Source: Pseudomonadota bacterium
GTDB taxonomy: Bacteria; Pseudomonadota; Alphaproteobacteria; Caulobacterales; Caulobacteraceae
DNA: 10,739 nt
Reading direction: 5' to 3'
NCBI GenBank assembly: GCA_023445705.1
Contig: JAEXKM010000089.1
Location: 1 to 10,739 of the forward strand
Numbering within the stretch: the first letter of the stretch is position 1; every line of letters starts with the position of its first letter. Below are positions 6,039-10,739 of the stretch, in pieces. The notes under the pieces were generated by a model. The model made no database searches. It was not told the origin of the DNA and worked only from the letters and a program-made list of their open reading frames with translations. Made by a program: the position numbers and the translations under genes.

Positions 6039-7250
6039 ATGACCCTCTCCATCGACGATATCCGCGCCGCTTCAGACCGGTTGAAAGGGCACATCGAACG
6101 CACGCCCTGCCGTCATTCGCGGACGCTGTCGGAGATTACCGGGGCCGAGGTGTGGGTGAAGTTCGAGAACCTGCAGTTCACCGCGGCGTACAAGGAGCGC
6201 GGGGCGCTCAACACCCTGCTCCAGCTTTCGGACAACGAACGCGGCCGCGGCGTGATCGCCGCCTCCGCCGGCAACCACAGCCAGGGGCTGGCCTATCACG
6301 CCGCCCGGCTGGGCATTCCGGTCACGATCGTCATGCCGCGCTCGACGCCCTTCGTGAAGGTGCAGCAGACCCGCGCCCACGGCGCCAACGTCGTGCTGGA
6401 CGGCGACAACTATGACGAGGCTTCGCGGGTCGCCATGACCCTGCGCAACGAGCGCGACCTCGCTTTCGTGCACCCCTTCAATGACCTGCAGGTGATGGCC
6501 GGCCAGGGCACGGTGGCCCTGGAGATGCTCGAGGACGTCCCGGACCTGGAATGCCTGCCGATCCCGATCGGCGGCGGCGGCCTGATCGCCGGCTGCGCCA
6601 CCGTGGCCAAGTCCCTGAACCCGAGGATCGAGGTCATCGGGGTCGAGCCGGCCATGTACCCCTCCTTCACCGCCAAGATGCGGGGCGTGAACGGCGCCAC
6701 GGTCACCGGCGGCGGCGCGACCATCGCCGAGGGCATCGCGGTCAAGCAGGTCGGCGACCTCACCTACGCCATCGCCCGGCCGCTGCTGGACGACGTGTTG
6801 CTGATCGAAGAGCCGCATTTCGAGCGGGCCGTGGCGCTCTACTGCAATGTCGAGAAGACCGTGGTCGAGGGCGCGGGCGCGGCCTCCCTGGCGGCGCTGC
6901 TGGCATACCCCGGCAAGTTCAAGGGCAAGAAGGTCGGGGTCGTCATCACCGGCGGCAACATCGACACCCGACTGCTGGCCTCGGTCCTGACCCGCGAACT
7001 GGTGCGCGACCAGCGCCTGGTCTCCCTGCGGATCATCGGGGACGACCGGCCCGGCCTGCTGGCCACCGTCTCAGCGGTGATCGGCCAGATGGGCGCCAAC
7101 ATCGTCGAGGTGGCGCACAACCGCCTGGCCCTGGACGTGCCGGCCAAGGGCGCGGAGTTCGACATCATGATCGAAACCCGCGACGCCCAGCACACCCAGG
7201 AAATCATGGAAGCGCTGCGCGACCACGGCTATCCGCCGCGCGCCGTTTAG
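6039..7250 (+). CDS. ilvA: threonine ammonia-lyase (threonine dehydratase, medium form with ACT domain)
   Basis: A 403-residue PLP enzyme converting threonine to 2-oxobutanoate and ammonia, either the first step toward isoleucine or a degradative route. The PLP lysine lies in TAAYKERGALN (48-58, K52). ASAGNHSQG (75-83) is the substrate loop and IGGGGLIAG (177-185) the phosphate-binding glycine loop. TGGNID (304-309) replaces the serine often found near the pyridine nitrogen. From about residue 327 a single ACT domain follows (SLRIIGDDRPGLLATVSAVIG and on), suggesting allosteric control by an amino acid. Length and architecture match the medium form rather than the 500-residue biosynthetic enzyme. 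The start is uncertain: ATG 6039 gives a normal N-terminus but lacks a clear ribosome site, and an in-frame TTG at 6012 is no better. The FKBP gene follows after 11 bases, probably in one transcript. Confidence 0.9.
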   Translation: MTLSIDDIRAASDRLKGHIERTPCRHSRTLSEITGAEVWVKFENLQFTAAYKERGALNTLLQLSDNERGRGVIAASAGNHSQGLAYHAARLGIPVTIVMPRSTPFVKVQQTRAHGANVVLDGDNYDEASRVAMTLRNERDLAFVHPFNDLQVMAGQGTVALEMLEDVPDLECLPIPIGGGGLIAGCATVAKSLNPRIEVIGVEPAMYPSFTAKMRGVNGATVTGGGATIAEGIAVKQVGDLTYAIARPLLDDVLLIEEPHFERAVALYCNVEKTVVEGAGAASLAALLAYPGKFKGKKVGVVITGGNIDTRLLASVLTRELVRDQRLVSLRIIGDDRPGLLATVSAVIGQMGANIVEVAHNRLALDVPAKGAEFDIMIETRDAQHTQEIMEALRDHGYPPRAV

Positions 7251-7261
7251 GAAAACCACAG

Positions 7262-7768
7262 ATGAAGCGCATCCTGCCCCTGCTGCTCGCCCTGGCTCTG
7301 GCCGCCTGCTCGCGCGGCGCCGAGGTGAGTTCGGCCGACCTTGAGAAGTCGGCCGCCGAAGCCAAGAGCTTCATGACCACGAACGCGAAGGCCGAGGGGA
7401 TCCAGACCCTGCCGTCGGGCGTCCAGTACAAGATCGTGCGGTCGGGCCCGGCCACGGGCCTGAAGCCTGGCCCTGAGGACGAGGTGAAGGTCCACTACGA
7501 GGGCAAGCTCGTCTCCGGGAAGATCTTCGACTCGTCCTACGAGCGCGGGCAGCCGGCGGCCATGCCGCTCCCGGCCCTGATCCCGGCCTGGAAGGAAGCC
7601 CTGCAGCTCATGCGGCCGGGCGACGAGTGGATGCTCTATGTGCCCCCGGAAATGGGCTACGGCGAAGAGGGCGCGGGCGGCGGCGAAATCCCGCCCAACA
7701 GCGTGCTGATCTTCCGCATCGAGCTGATCGACGTCCTGCCGGCGCCCGGTCGGGTCGGCCAGGGCTAA
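7262..7768 (+). CDS. FKBP-type peptidyl-prolyl cis-trans isomerase lipoprotein
   Basis: A 168-residue envelope prolyl isomerase. The N-terminus MKRILPLLLALALAAC is a lipoprotein signal with lipobox LAAC, so C16 would be lipidated. A short charged helix (about 25-45) leads to the FKBP domain: VQYKIVRSG (54-62), VKVHYEGKL (75-83), GKIFDSSYERGQP (86-98), LIPAWKEALQLMRPGDEWMLYVPPEMGYG (106-134) and IPPNSVLIFRIELIDV (143-158). The active-site Y79, F89, D90, the IPAW loop and Y133 are kept, so it should be catalytically active. It lies 11 bases after the ilvA stop with AGGA 9 bases before the ATG, consistent with co-transcription; no functional link to threonine breakdown is evident. An out-of-frame upstream extension of the reading frame through ilvA is not coding. 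Confidence 0.92.
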   Translation: MKRILPLLLALALAACSRGAEVSSADLEKSAAEAKSFMTTNAKAEGIQTLPSGVQYKIVRSGPATGLKPGPEDEVKVHYEGKLVSGKIFDSSYERGQPAAMPLPALIPAWKEALQLMRPGDEWMLYVPPEMGYGEEGAGGGEIPPNSVLIFRIELIDVLPAPGRVGQG

Positions 7769-7778
7769 AGGCCGAAAA

Positions 7779-7918
7779 GATCCTCCCCCATTGGGGAGGT
7801 GGCGCGCGCAGCGCGACGGAGGGGGCCGCCATAGGCGGCCTCGCTTCGGCAGTCCTCCCCTGTCGGGGAGCCCCCCTCGGTCAGCTTCGCTGACAGCTCC
7901 CCCAAGCGGGGGAGCATC
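7779..7918. repeat. composite palindromic repeat (REP/BIME-like) filling a convergent intergene
   Basis: Six perfect hairpins lie in a row: 7782-7799 (CCTCCCC/GGGGAGG), 7803-7815 (CGCGC/GCGCG), 7824-7840 (GGCCGCC/GGCGGCC), 7855-7870 (CTCCCC/GGGGAG), 7880-7894 (GTCAGC/GCTGAC) and 7896-7915 (GCTCCCCC/GGGGGAGC). The left part (7779-7827) and the reverse complement of the right part (about 7870-7918) align with each other in outline: GAT, C-rich stem, small stem, then CGGAGGGGG or CGAGGGGGG. It starts 10 bases after the FKBP stop and ends 11 bases before the DUF1993 stop. I recall similar CTCCCC...GGGGAG units dispersed in Caulobacterales genomes, but copy number could not be checked. It may also serve as a bidirectional terminator. 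Confidence 0.8.
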
Positions 7919-7929
7919 AACCGCATCGC

Positions 7930-8451
7930 CTAAACCTTCATCCGAAGCTGGCCCATATAGTCACGCTTGCCGATCGGCACGCCGCGGCTGCGCAGCAGGT
8001 CGTAGGCGGTCGTGGCGTGGAAGTGGAAGTTCGGTAGCGAGAATGACATCAGGAAGTTCTCGGCGACGAACGGAATGCGGGCGCCGCGGAACTCGAAGGC
8101 GACGTCCTTGCCCTCATAGGCGTTGACCTCCTCCGGCGTCAGCGCCTTCAAGCCGGCGACGGCGCCGGCGATCACCTTCTGCAGGTCCTCGTAGGTCTGG
8201 GCCGCTTGATCGCCGCCCGGCGAGAACACCCCGGCCTTCACGCCCTCGATGGCGCCGAGCGAGTGATGGGCGACCGACAGCACCTGGAACCGAAAGTCGA
8301 ACATGTCCGGGCACATGCGCGACTGGACGATCTCGTTCGGATCGATTCCGTTGTCCTGACAATGGGCGAGGCCCCTGTCGAGGAAACCGGCGACCCCGCC
8401 GAGGGTCTGCAGGAAGGACGCGACGCTGAGGTCGTAGAGTGAGATCGCCAT
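7930..8451 (-). CDS. DUF1993 domain-containing protein
   Basis: A 173-residue protein of the DUF1993 family, which has a predicted four-helix DinB-like fold of unknown activity. The family landmarks are MAISLYDLSVASFLQTLGG at the start, VAHHSLG (60-66) in the middle and LPNFHFHATTAYDLLRSRGVPIGKRDY (139-165) near the end. The conserved histidines H62, H63, H143 and H145 could hold a metal, as in DinB relatives; this is inference. There is no signal peptide. The start at 8451 is preceded by a GGGGA site about 6 bases upstream. The SRPBCC gene lies 95 bp upstream on the same strand, so the two may share a transcript under ArsR control. The 3' end runs into the composite repeat. Confidence 0.88.
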   Translation of the reverse strand: MAISLYDLSVASFLQTLGGVAGFLDRGLAHCQDNGIDPNEIVQSRMCPDMFDFRFQVLSVAHHSLGAIEGVKAGVFSPGGDQAAQTYEDLQKVIAGAVAGLKALTPEEVNAYEGKDVAFEFRGARIPFVAENFLMSFSLPNFHFHATTAYDLLRSRGVPIGKRDYMGQLRMKV

Positions 8452-8546
8452 GGCTTTTCCCCTTGCTTGGCTAAGGGGGCGAATCTCGGCTGAGCCGTGA
8501 TGAGGCGCCAGCCGTTTTTCCCTACGCTCGACGGGGCGTTTGGGCC
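8452..8546 (-). other. 95-bp gap between SRPBCC and DUF1993 genes
   Basis: No ORF is supported. There is no convincing minus-strand terminator after the SRPBCC stop, which favours read-through into DUF1993. On the plus strand CGGCTG (8487-8492) and CAGCCG (8509-8514) followed by TTTTT form a terminator-like shape, but with a 16-base loop and no plus-strand gene to terminate. Confidence 0.4.
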
Positions 8547-9026
8547 TTACTTGAACATCCCCTCGCGCAGGTTGATCCCGTATTCGAGGTACGCCTTCAG
8601 AGCGCACTGCATCTGGGTCCAACCCTGGCAGTTGCCGTAGGAGGCCTTCAGCCCCGTCTCGTTCTGACGCCAGCCATGTTCCTCGATCGCCACCAATGTG
8701 CGGGCGCCGCCATCGAGGGCCTCGAAGGTCATGGTGACCCTCGTCTTGTAGTCCGTCCTCTGCACCGGGTCGTCGCCCTCCGGAGGCCCGTCGTTCGCCG
8801 CCCACTCGAAGACGATCTTCTTCTCCGGCTCCACCTCGATGACCCAGACGGGAAAGGCGCCCGGGAAGTCGTGGAAGTCCCAGTAGACGGTCGCCCCGGT
8901 CTCCAGCCGGCCCTTGGCGCCGCCGGTCGTGAAGTATCGCGAAAGCTGGTCGGGGTTCACCACCGCCTCGAACACCTCCGCAACGGGTCGCGAGATGTGG
9001 GCGCTCACTCGAAAGGTCAGGTCCAT
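8547..9026 (-). CDS. SRPBCC/AHSA1-domain protein
   Basis: A 159-residue cytoplasmic protein with the START/Bet v 1-like (SRPBCC, AHSA1) fold, a helix-grip pocket for hydrophobic ligands. Typical features are the opening beta strand with RPVAEVFEAVVNPDQLSRYFTT (13-34), the strands GATVYWDFHDFPG (44-56) and WVIEVEPEKKIVFEW (61-75), the segment TRVTMTFEALDGGARTLVAIEEHGW (95-119), and the closing helix GWTQMQCALKAYLEYG (135-150). A specific ligand or activity cannot be read from the sequence. The start at 9026 has AAGGAGG (9035-9041) 8 bases upstream; an in-frame extension to 9080 crosses the promoter and operator. It is divergent from an ArsR gene, an arrangement very common for this family, and is the obvious target of that repressor. 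Confidence 0.9.
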   Translation of the reverse strand: MDLTFRVSAHISRPVAEVFEAVVNPDQLSRYFTTGGAKGRLETGATVYWDFHDFPGAFPVWVIEVEPEKKIVFEWAANDGPPEGDDPVQRTDYKTRVTMTFEALDGGARTLVAIEEHGWRQNETGLKASYGNCQGWTQMQCALKAYLEYGINLREGMFK

Positions 9027-9039
9027 GAGGCTTTCCTCC

Positions 9040-9067
9040 TTGCCTGAACCCCATAATGTTATATAAA
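9040..9067 (+). promoter_or_regulatory. promoter of the arsR-type gene, probably giving a leaderless transcript
   Basis: TTGCCT (9040-9045) and TATAAA (9062-9067) are separated by 16 bases. Transcription would begin about 7 bases further on, at or next to the ATG at 9074, leaving no room for a ribosome site. None is seen before that ATG. The -10 lies within the inverted repeat, which implies autorepression. Confidence 0.5.
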
Positions 9068-9080
9068 TATAACATGTCAA
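9053..9080 (-). promoter_or_regulatory. promoter of the SRPBCC gene
   Basis: On the minus strand a full-consensus TTGACA (9080-9075) is followed after 16 bases by CATTAT (9058-9053, four of six matches). A start near 9046 would give a leader of about 20 bases carrying the AAGGAGG site. The inverted repeat at 9056-9075 fills the spacer and touches both hexamers, so a bound repressor would exclude RNA polymerase. Confidence 0.6.
9056..9075. promoter_or_regulatory. ArsR operator, perfect 8-4-8 inverted repeat
   Basis: ATGTTATA (9056-9063) and TATAACAT (9068-9075) are exact reverse complements around TAAA. The AT-rich block stands out sharply from the GC-rich surroundings. It sits between two divergent genes of a classical ArsR-SRPBCC pair and overlaps both promoters and the first codon of the regulator. 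The palindrome is seen directly; binding by the adjacent regulator is inferred. Confidence 0.7.
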
Positions 9081-9397
9081 GCGACGCCGAATCAGAGCGC
9101 GTTTTCAAGGCCTTGTCCTCGCCGACACGGCGTCGGATCCTGGACGAGATCAAGGACCGGCCGCTGACCACCGGCGACCTCTGCACGCGCTTTCCCGAGC
9201 TCGACCGCTGCACGGTGATGCAGCATCTGAAGGTCCTGGAAGCCGCCGACCTGGTGATCGCCAGGCGCGAAGGGCGCGAGCGCTGGAACCATCTGAACGC
9301 CCTGCCGATCAAGCACATTCACGACCGCTGGATCGGGCCCTACGCCGCGCGGGCGACCGACGTGCTGGACAAGCTCAAGAGCGACCTCGAAGCCTAG
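9074..9397 (+). CDS. ArsR-family (SmtB/ArsR winged-helix) transcriptional repressor
   Basis: A 107-residue winged helix-turn-helix regulator. ERVFKALSSPTRRRILDEI (8-26) is the family opening, LTTGDLCTRFPELDRCTVMQHLKVLEAADLV (31-61) contains the recognition helix (TVMQHLKVLEAAGLV-like), and the wing is ARREGRERWNHLNA (63-76). The metal site ELCVCDL of classical ArsR is absent (only isolated C37 and C46), so it belongs to the non-metal group that usually neighbours SRPBCC/AHSA1 genes. Two in-frame ATGs are possible. 9056 would place the first six codons in the operator, with no ribosome site. 9074 begins MSSDAESERVF and coincides with the predicted transcription start, so I prefer it as a leaderless start. 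It probably represses itself and the SRPBCC-DUF1993 genes. Confidence 0.9.
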   Translation: MSSDAESERVFKALSSPTRRRILDEIKDRPLTTGDLCTRFPELDRCTVMQHLKVLEAADLVIARREGRERWNHLNALPIKHIHDRWIGPYAARATDVLDKLKSDLEA

Positions 9398-9439
9398 GCC
9401 GCGCCGTACTCGACCGCTTGCGCCCGCTGCCCGTGGCCT

Positions 9440-9457
9440 GTTTGCTGGCGAGCAAAC
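9440..9457. promoter_or_regulatory. 18-bp palindrome upstream of the CMD gene
   Basis: GTTTGCT (9440-9446) and AGCAAAC (9451-9457) are exact reverse complements around GGCG. It lies 3 bases before the GGGAG ribosome site of the next gene. The shape and size suit a TetR-type operator or a leader hairpin. No T-run follows, so it is not a normal terminator for the preceding ArsR gene. The role is inferred. Confidence 0.45.
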
Positions 9458-9475
9458 CAAGGGAGAGATAAGCGG

Positions 9476-10039
9476 ATGCGCCTCAGCAAGCCCAGGATCG
9501 CGCCGGTCCAGGACGCCGACCTCAACGATGAGCAGAAGGAAATCCTCGCGCCGATGGGCGACCGAGTGCTGAACATCTTCCGCACCATGGTCCAGGCGCC
9601 GAAGGCGGCGAAAGGGTTCCTGGCATGGGGCAACTACGTGCTCTCCAAGAAGAATGACCTGCCCGCCCGCGAGCGGGAGATCGTCATCCTGCGGATCGGC
9701 TATCTCTGCCGCTCCGGCTATGAGTGGACGCAGCACACGCCGATCGGCATCCGCGCGGGACTGACCCAGGACGAGGTGACCCGGATCAAGGCCGGCGCCG
9801 ACGCGCCCGGCTGGAGCCCGGCGGATCAGGCCCTGTTGCGCGCCTCCGACGAACTGCACCGCGACCAGTTCATCACCGACGCCACCTGGGCGGCGCTGAA
9901 GGCGCACTTCAGCGACAAGCAGTGCATGGACGTGGTGTTCACCGCCGGCCAGTACACGCAGGTCTCGATGATCCTGAATTCGTTCGGCGTGCAGTTGGAC
10001 GCCGGCCAGACCCTCGACCCCGACCTCAAAGGGTACTGA
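9476..10039 (+). CDS. carboxymuconolactone decarboxylase family protein
   Basis: A 187-residue protein with the all-helical CMD/AhpD-like fold. The core is LPAREREIVILRIGYLCRSGYEWTQHTPIGIRAGLTQDEV (62-101). It contains the family pattern C-R-S-x-Y-E-W-x-x-H (C78, E83, H87) instead of the CxxC pair of peroxidase-active AhpD, so a thiol peroxidase role by the AhpD mechanism is unlikely. A second helical part includes LLRASDELHRDQFITDATWAALKAHFSDKQCMDVVFTAGQY. GGGAG (9461-9465) precedes the ATG by 10 bases. The SDR gene starts one base after its stop, so the two are translationally coupled and may act in one catabolic pathway; the substrate cannot be told. Confidence 0.88.
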   Translation: MRLSKPRIAPVQDADLNDEQKEILAPMGDRVLNIFRTMVQAPKAAKGFLAWGNYVLSKKNDLPAREREIVILRIGYLCRSGYEWTQHTPIGIRAGLTQDEVTRIKAGADAPGWSPADQALLRASDELHRDQFITDATWAALKAHFSDKQCMDVVFTAGQYTQVSMILNSFGVQLDAGQTLDPDLKGY

Positions 10040-10040
10040 C

Positions 10041-10739
10041 ATGCGGCTGGAGGGAAAGACCGCCATCGTGGTGGGCGCTGGCCAGACACCGGGCGAGACG
10101 GTGGGCAACGGCCGGGCCATCGCCCTGCTGTTCGCGCGGGAAGGCGCCCACGTGCTGTGCGTCGACCGCCTCGCCGAGCGGGCCGAAGAGACCGCCGCCC
10201 AGATCGTCGCAGAGGGCGGCCGCGCCGCCGCCTTCGCCGCCAACATCACCAAGGCTGCCGATTGCGAGGCGATGGTCGGCGCGGCCAAGGTGCGGTTCGG
10301 ACGGATCGACATCGTCGTGAACAATGTCGGGATCGGCGGCGGCGGCGATGGCTCCGCTCACCGGCTGACCGAGGACGCCTTCGACCGCATCATGGCGGTG
10401 AACCTGAAGGGCGCCTGGCAGGTGTCCAAGGCCGTGTTGCCGACCCTGCGCGAACAGGGCGCCGGCGCGATCGTCAACATCTCGTCCCTGGCCTCGATCG
10501 CCGGCGGCAATCAGGCGGCCTACGAGATGTCCAAGGCCGCGGTGAACCGGTTGACCACCAGCGTGGCCCAGGCCAACGCCGGCAAGGGCGTCCGCTGCAA
10601 CGCGATCGCCATGGGCCTGCTGGACACGCCGATGGCGGTGGCGGGGATCGCCACGGCGAGCGGGCAGGAACAGCAGGCGGTCCGCGACGCGCGCAACGCG
10701 CGAGTGCCATTGGGCGGCCAGATGGGCACGGCCTGGGAC
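10041..10739 (+). CDS. SDR-family NAD(P)-dependent oxidoreductase, 3' end cut by the window
   Basis: The first 233 codons of a short-chain dehydrogenase are present; about 20-30 residues are probably missing. The Rossmann glycine motif reads VVGAGQTPGETVGNGRAIA (10-28), several residues longer than the usual TGxxxGxG. D42 at the end of the second strand favours NAD over NADP. NNVG (94-97) stands for NNAG, and the catalytic set is S148 or S149 in NISSLAS, Y161 and K165 in YEMSK. Substrate specificity is not evident. It overlaps closely with the preceding CMD-family gene (one-base gap, no separate promoter), suggesting a shared operon that continues to the right. Confidence 0.9.
   Translation, partial: MRLEGKTAIVVGAGQTPGETVGNGRAIALLFAREGAHVLCVDRLAERAEETAAQIVAEGGRAAAFAANITKAADCEAMVGAAKVRFGRIDIVVNNVGIGGGGDGSAHRLTEDAFDRIMAVNLKGAWQVSKAVLPTLREQGAGAIVNISSLASIAGGNQAAYEMSKAAVNRLTTSVAQANAGKGVRCNAIAMGLLDTPMAVAGIATASGQEQQAVRDARNARVPLGGQMGTAWD

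Noticed and set aside
6551..7261. Plus-strand frame running through ilvA into the FKBP gene, suggesting a fusion
   Set aside because: The upstream part is an arginine/glycine-rich shadow of ilvA. The lipoprotein signal at 7262 shows where the real gene starts.
7779..7918. Possible CRISPR array in the repeat-rich intergene
   Set aside because: The units are inverted and nested, with no regularly spaced direct repeats or unique spacers.
8487..8519. Plus-strand terminator shape with TTTTT between the SRPBCC and DUF1993 genes
   Set aside because: The stem is only 6 bp with a 16-base loop, and no plus-strand gene lies upstream to be terminated. It is probably chance.
9092..10324. 410-codon antisense frame over arsR, the CMD gene and the SDR gene
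   Set aside because: It crosses three well-supported genes and has no recognisable motif or start signal.
1..10739. Defence system, prophage or other accessory island
   Set aside because: All recognised genes are housekeeping or common chromosomal families. No integrase, transposase, tRNA edge or compositional break was seen.

Overview
This looks like an ordinary stretch of chromosome from a GC-rich alphaproteobacterium. The codon use, the protein families (a secreted HExxH metalloprotease, a LiuR-like MerR regulator, a short ManC, a medium-form threonine ammonia-lyase with ACT domain) and the style of the intergenic palindromic repeat suggest Caulobacterales (Caulobacter, Phenylobacterium or a relative). 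That placement is inference from pattern memory, since no database could be searched. No phage, plasmid, IS, CRISPR, rRNA or tRNA sequence was seen. Genes are packed tightly on both strands.

Layout from left to right. Positions 1-101 hold a strong hairpin and no gene. A MerR-family regulator (minus) is divergent from a large exported zinc metalloprotease (plus). A strong hairpin follows, then a 35-residue small ORF on the minus strand with its own promoter and Shine-Dalgarno sequence. Next come two divergent sugar-nucleotide genes: a GmhB-like heptose bisphosphate phosphatase (minus) and mannose-1-phosphate guanylyltransferase manC (plus, TTG start). manC converges on an unrecognised protein with kinase/APH-like motifs (minus), and their stop codons share one CTAG. 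Divergent from that gene is an apparent two-gene operon, threonine ammonia-lyase plus an FKBP-type prolyl isomerase lipoprotein.

The FKBP gene converges on a DUF1993 gene. The whole gap between them is filled by a roughly 140-bp composite repeat with six perfect hairpins. The DUF1993 gene lies downstream of an SRPBCC/AHSA1 gene on the minus strand, and both are divergent from an ArsR regulator (plus). The ArsR/SRPBCC intergene contains a perfect 8-4-8 inverted repeat lying exactly in the spacer of a good minus-strand promoter and over the -10 and start codon of the regulator. This is a compact, readable autoregulatory switch. The window ends in a carboxymuconolactone decarboxylase-like gene and an SDR oxidoreductase one base apart, the latter cut by the window edge.

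I found no large novel system. The items most worth following are the 35-aa ORF with its promoter, the kinase-like protein, the ArsR operator with a predicted leaderless start, the composite repeat, the 18-bp palindrome before the CMD gene, and the altered metal-binding loop in GmhB.
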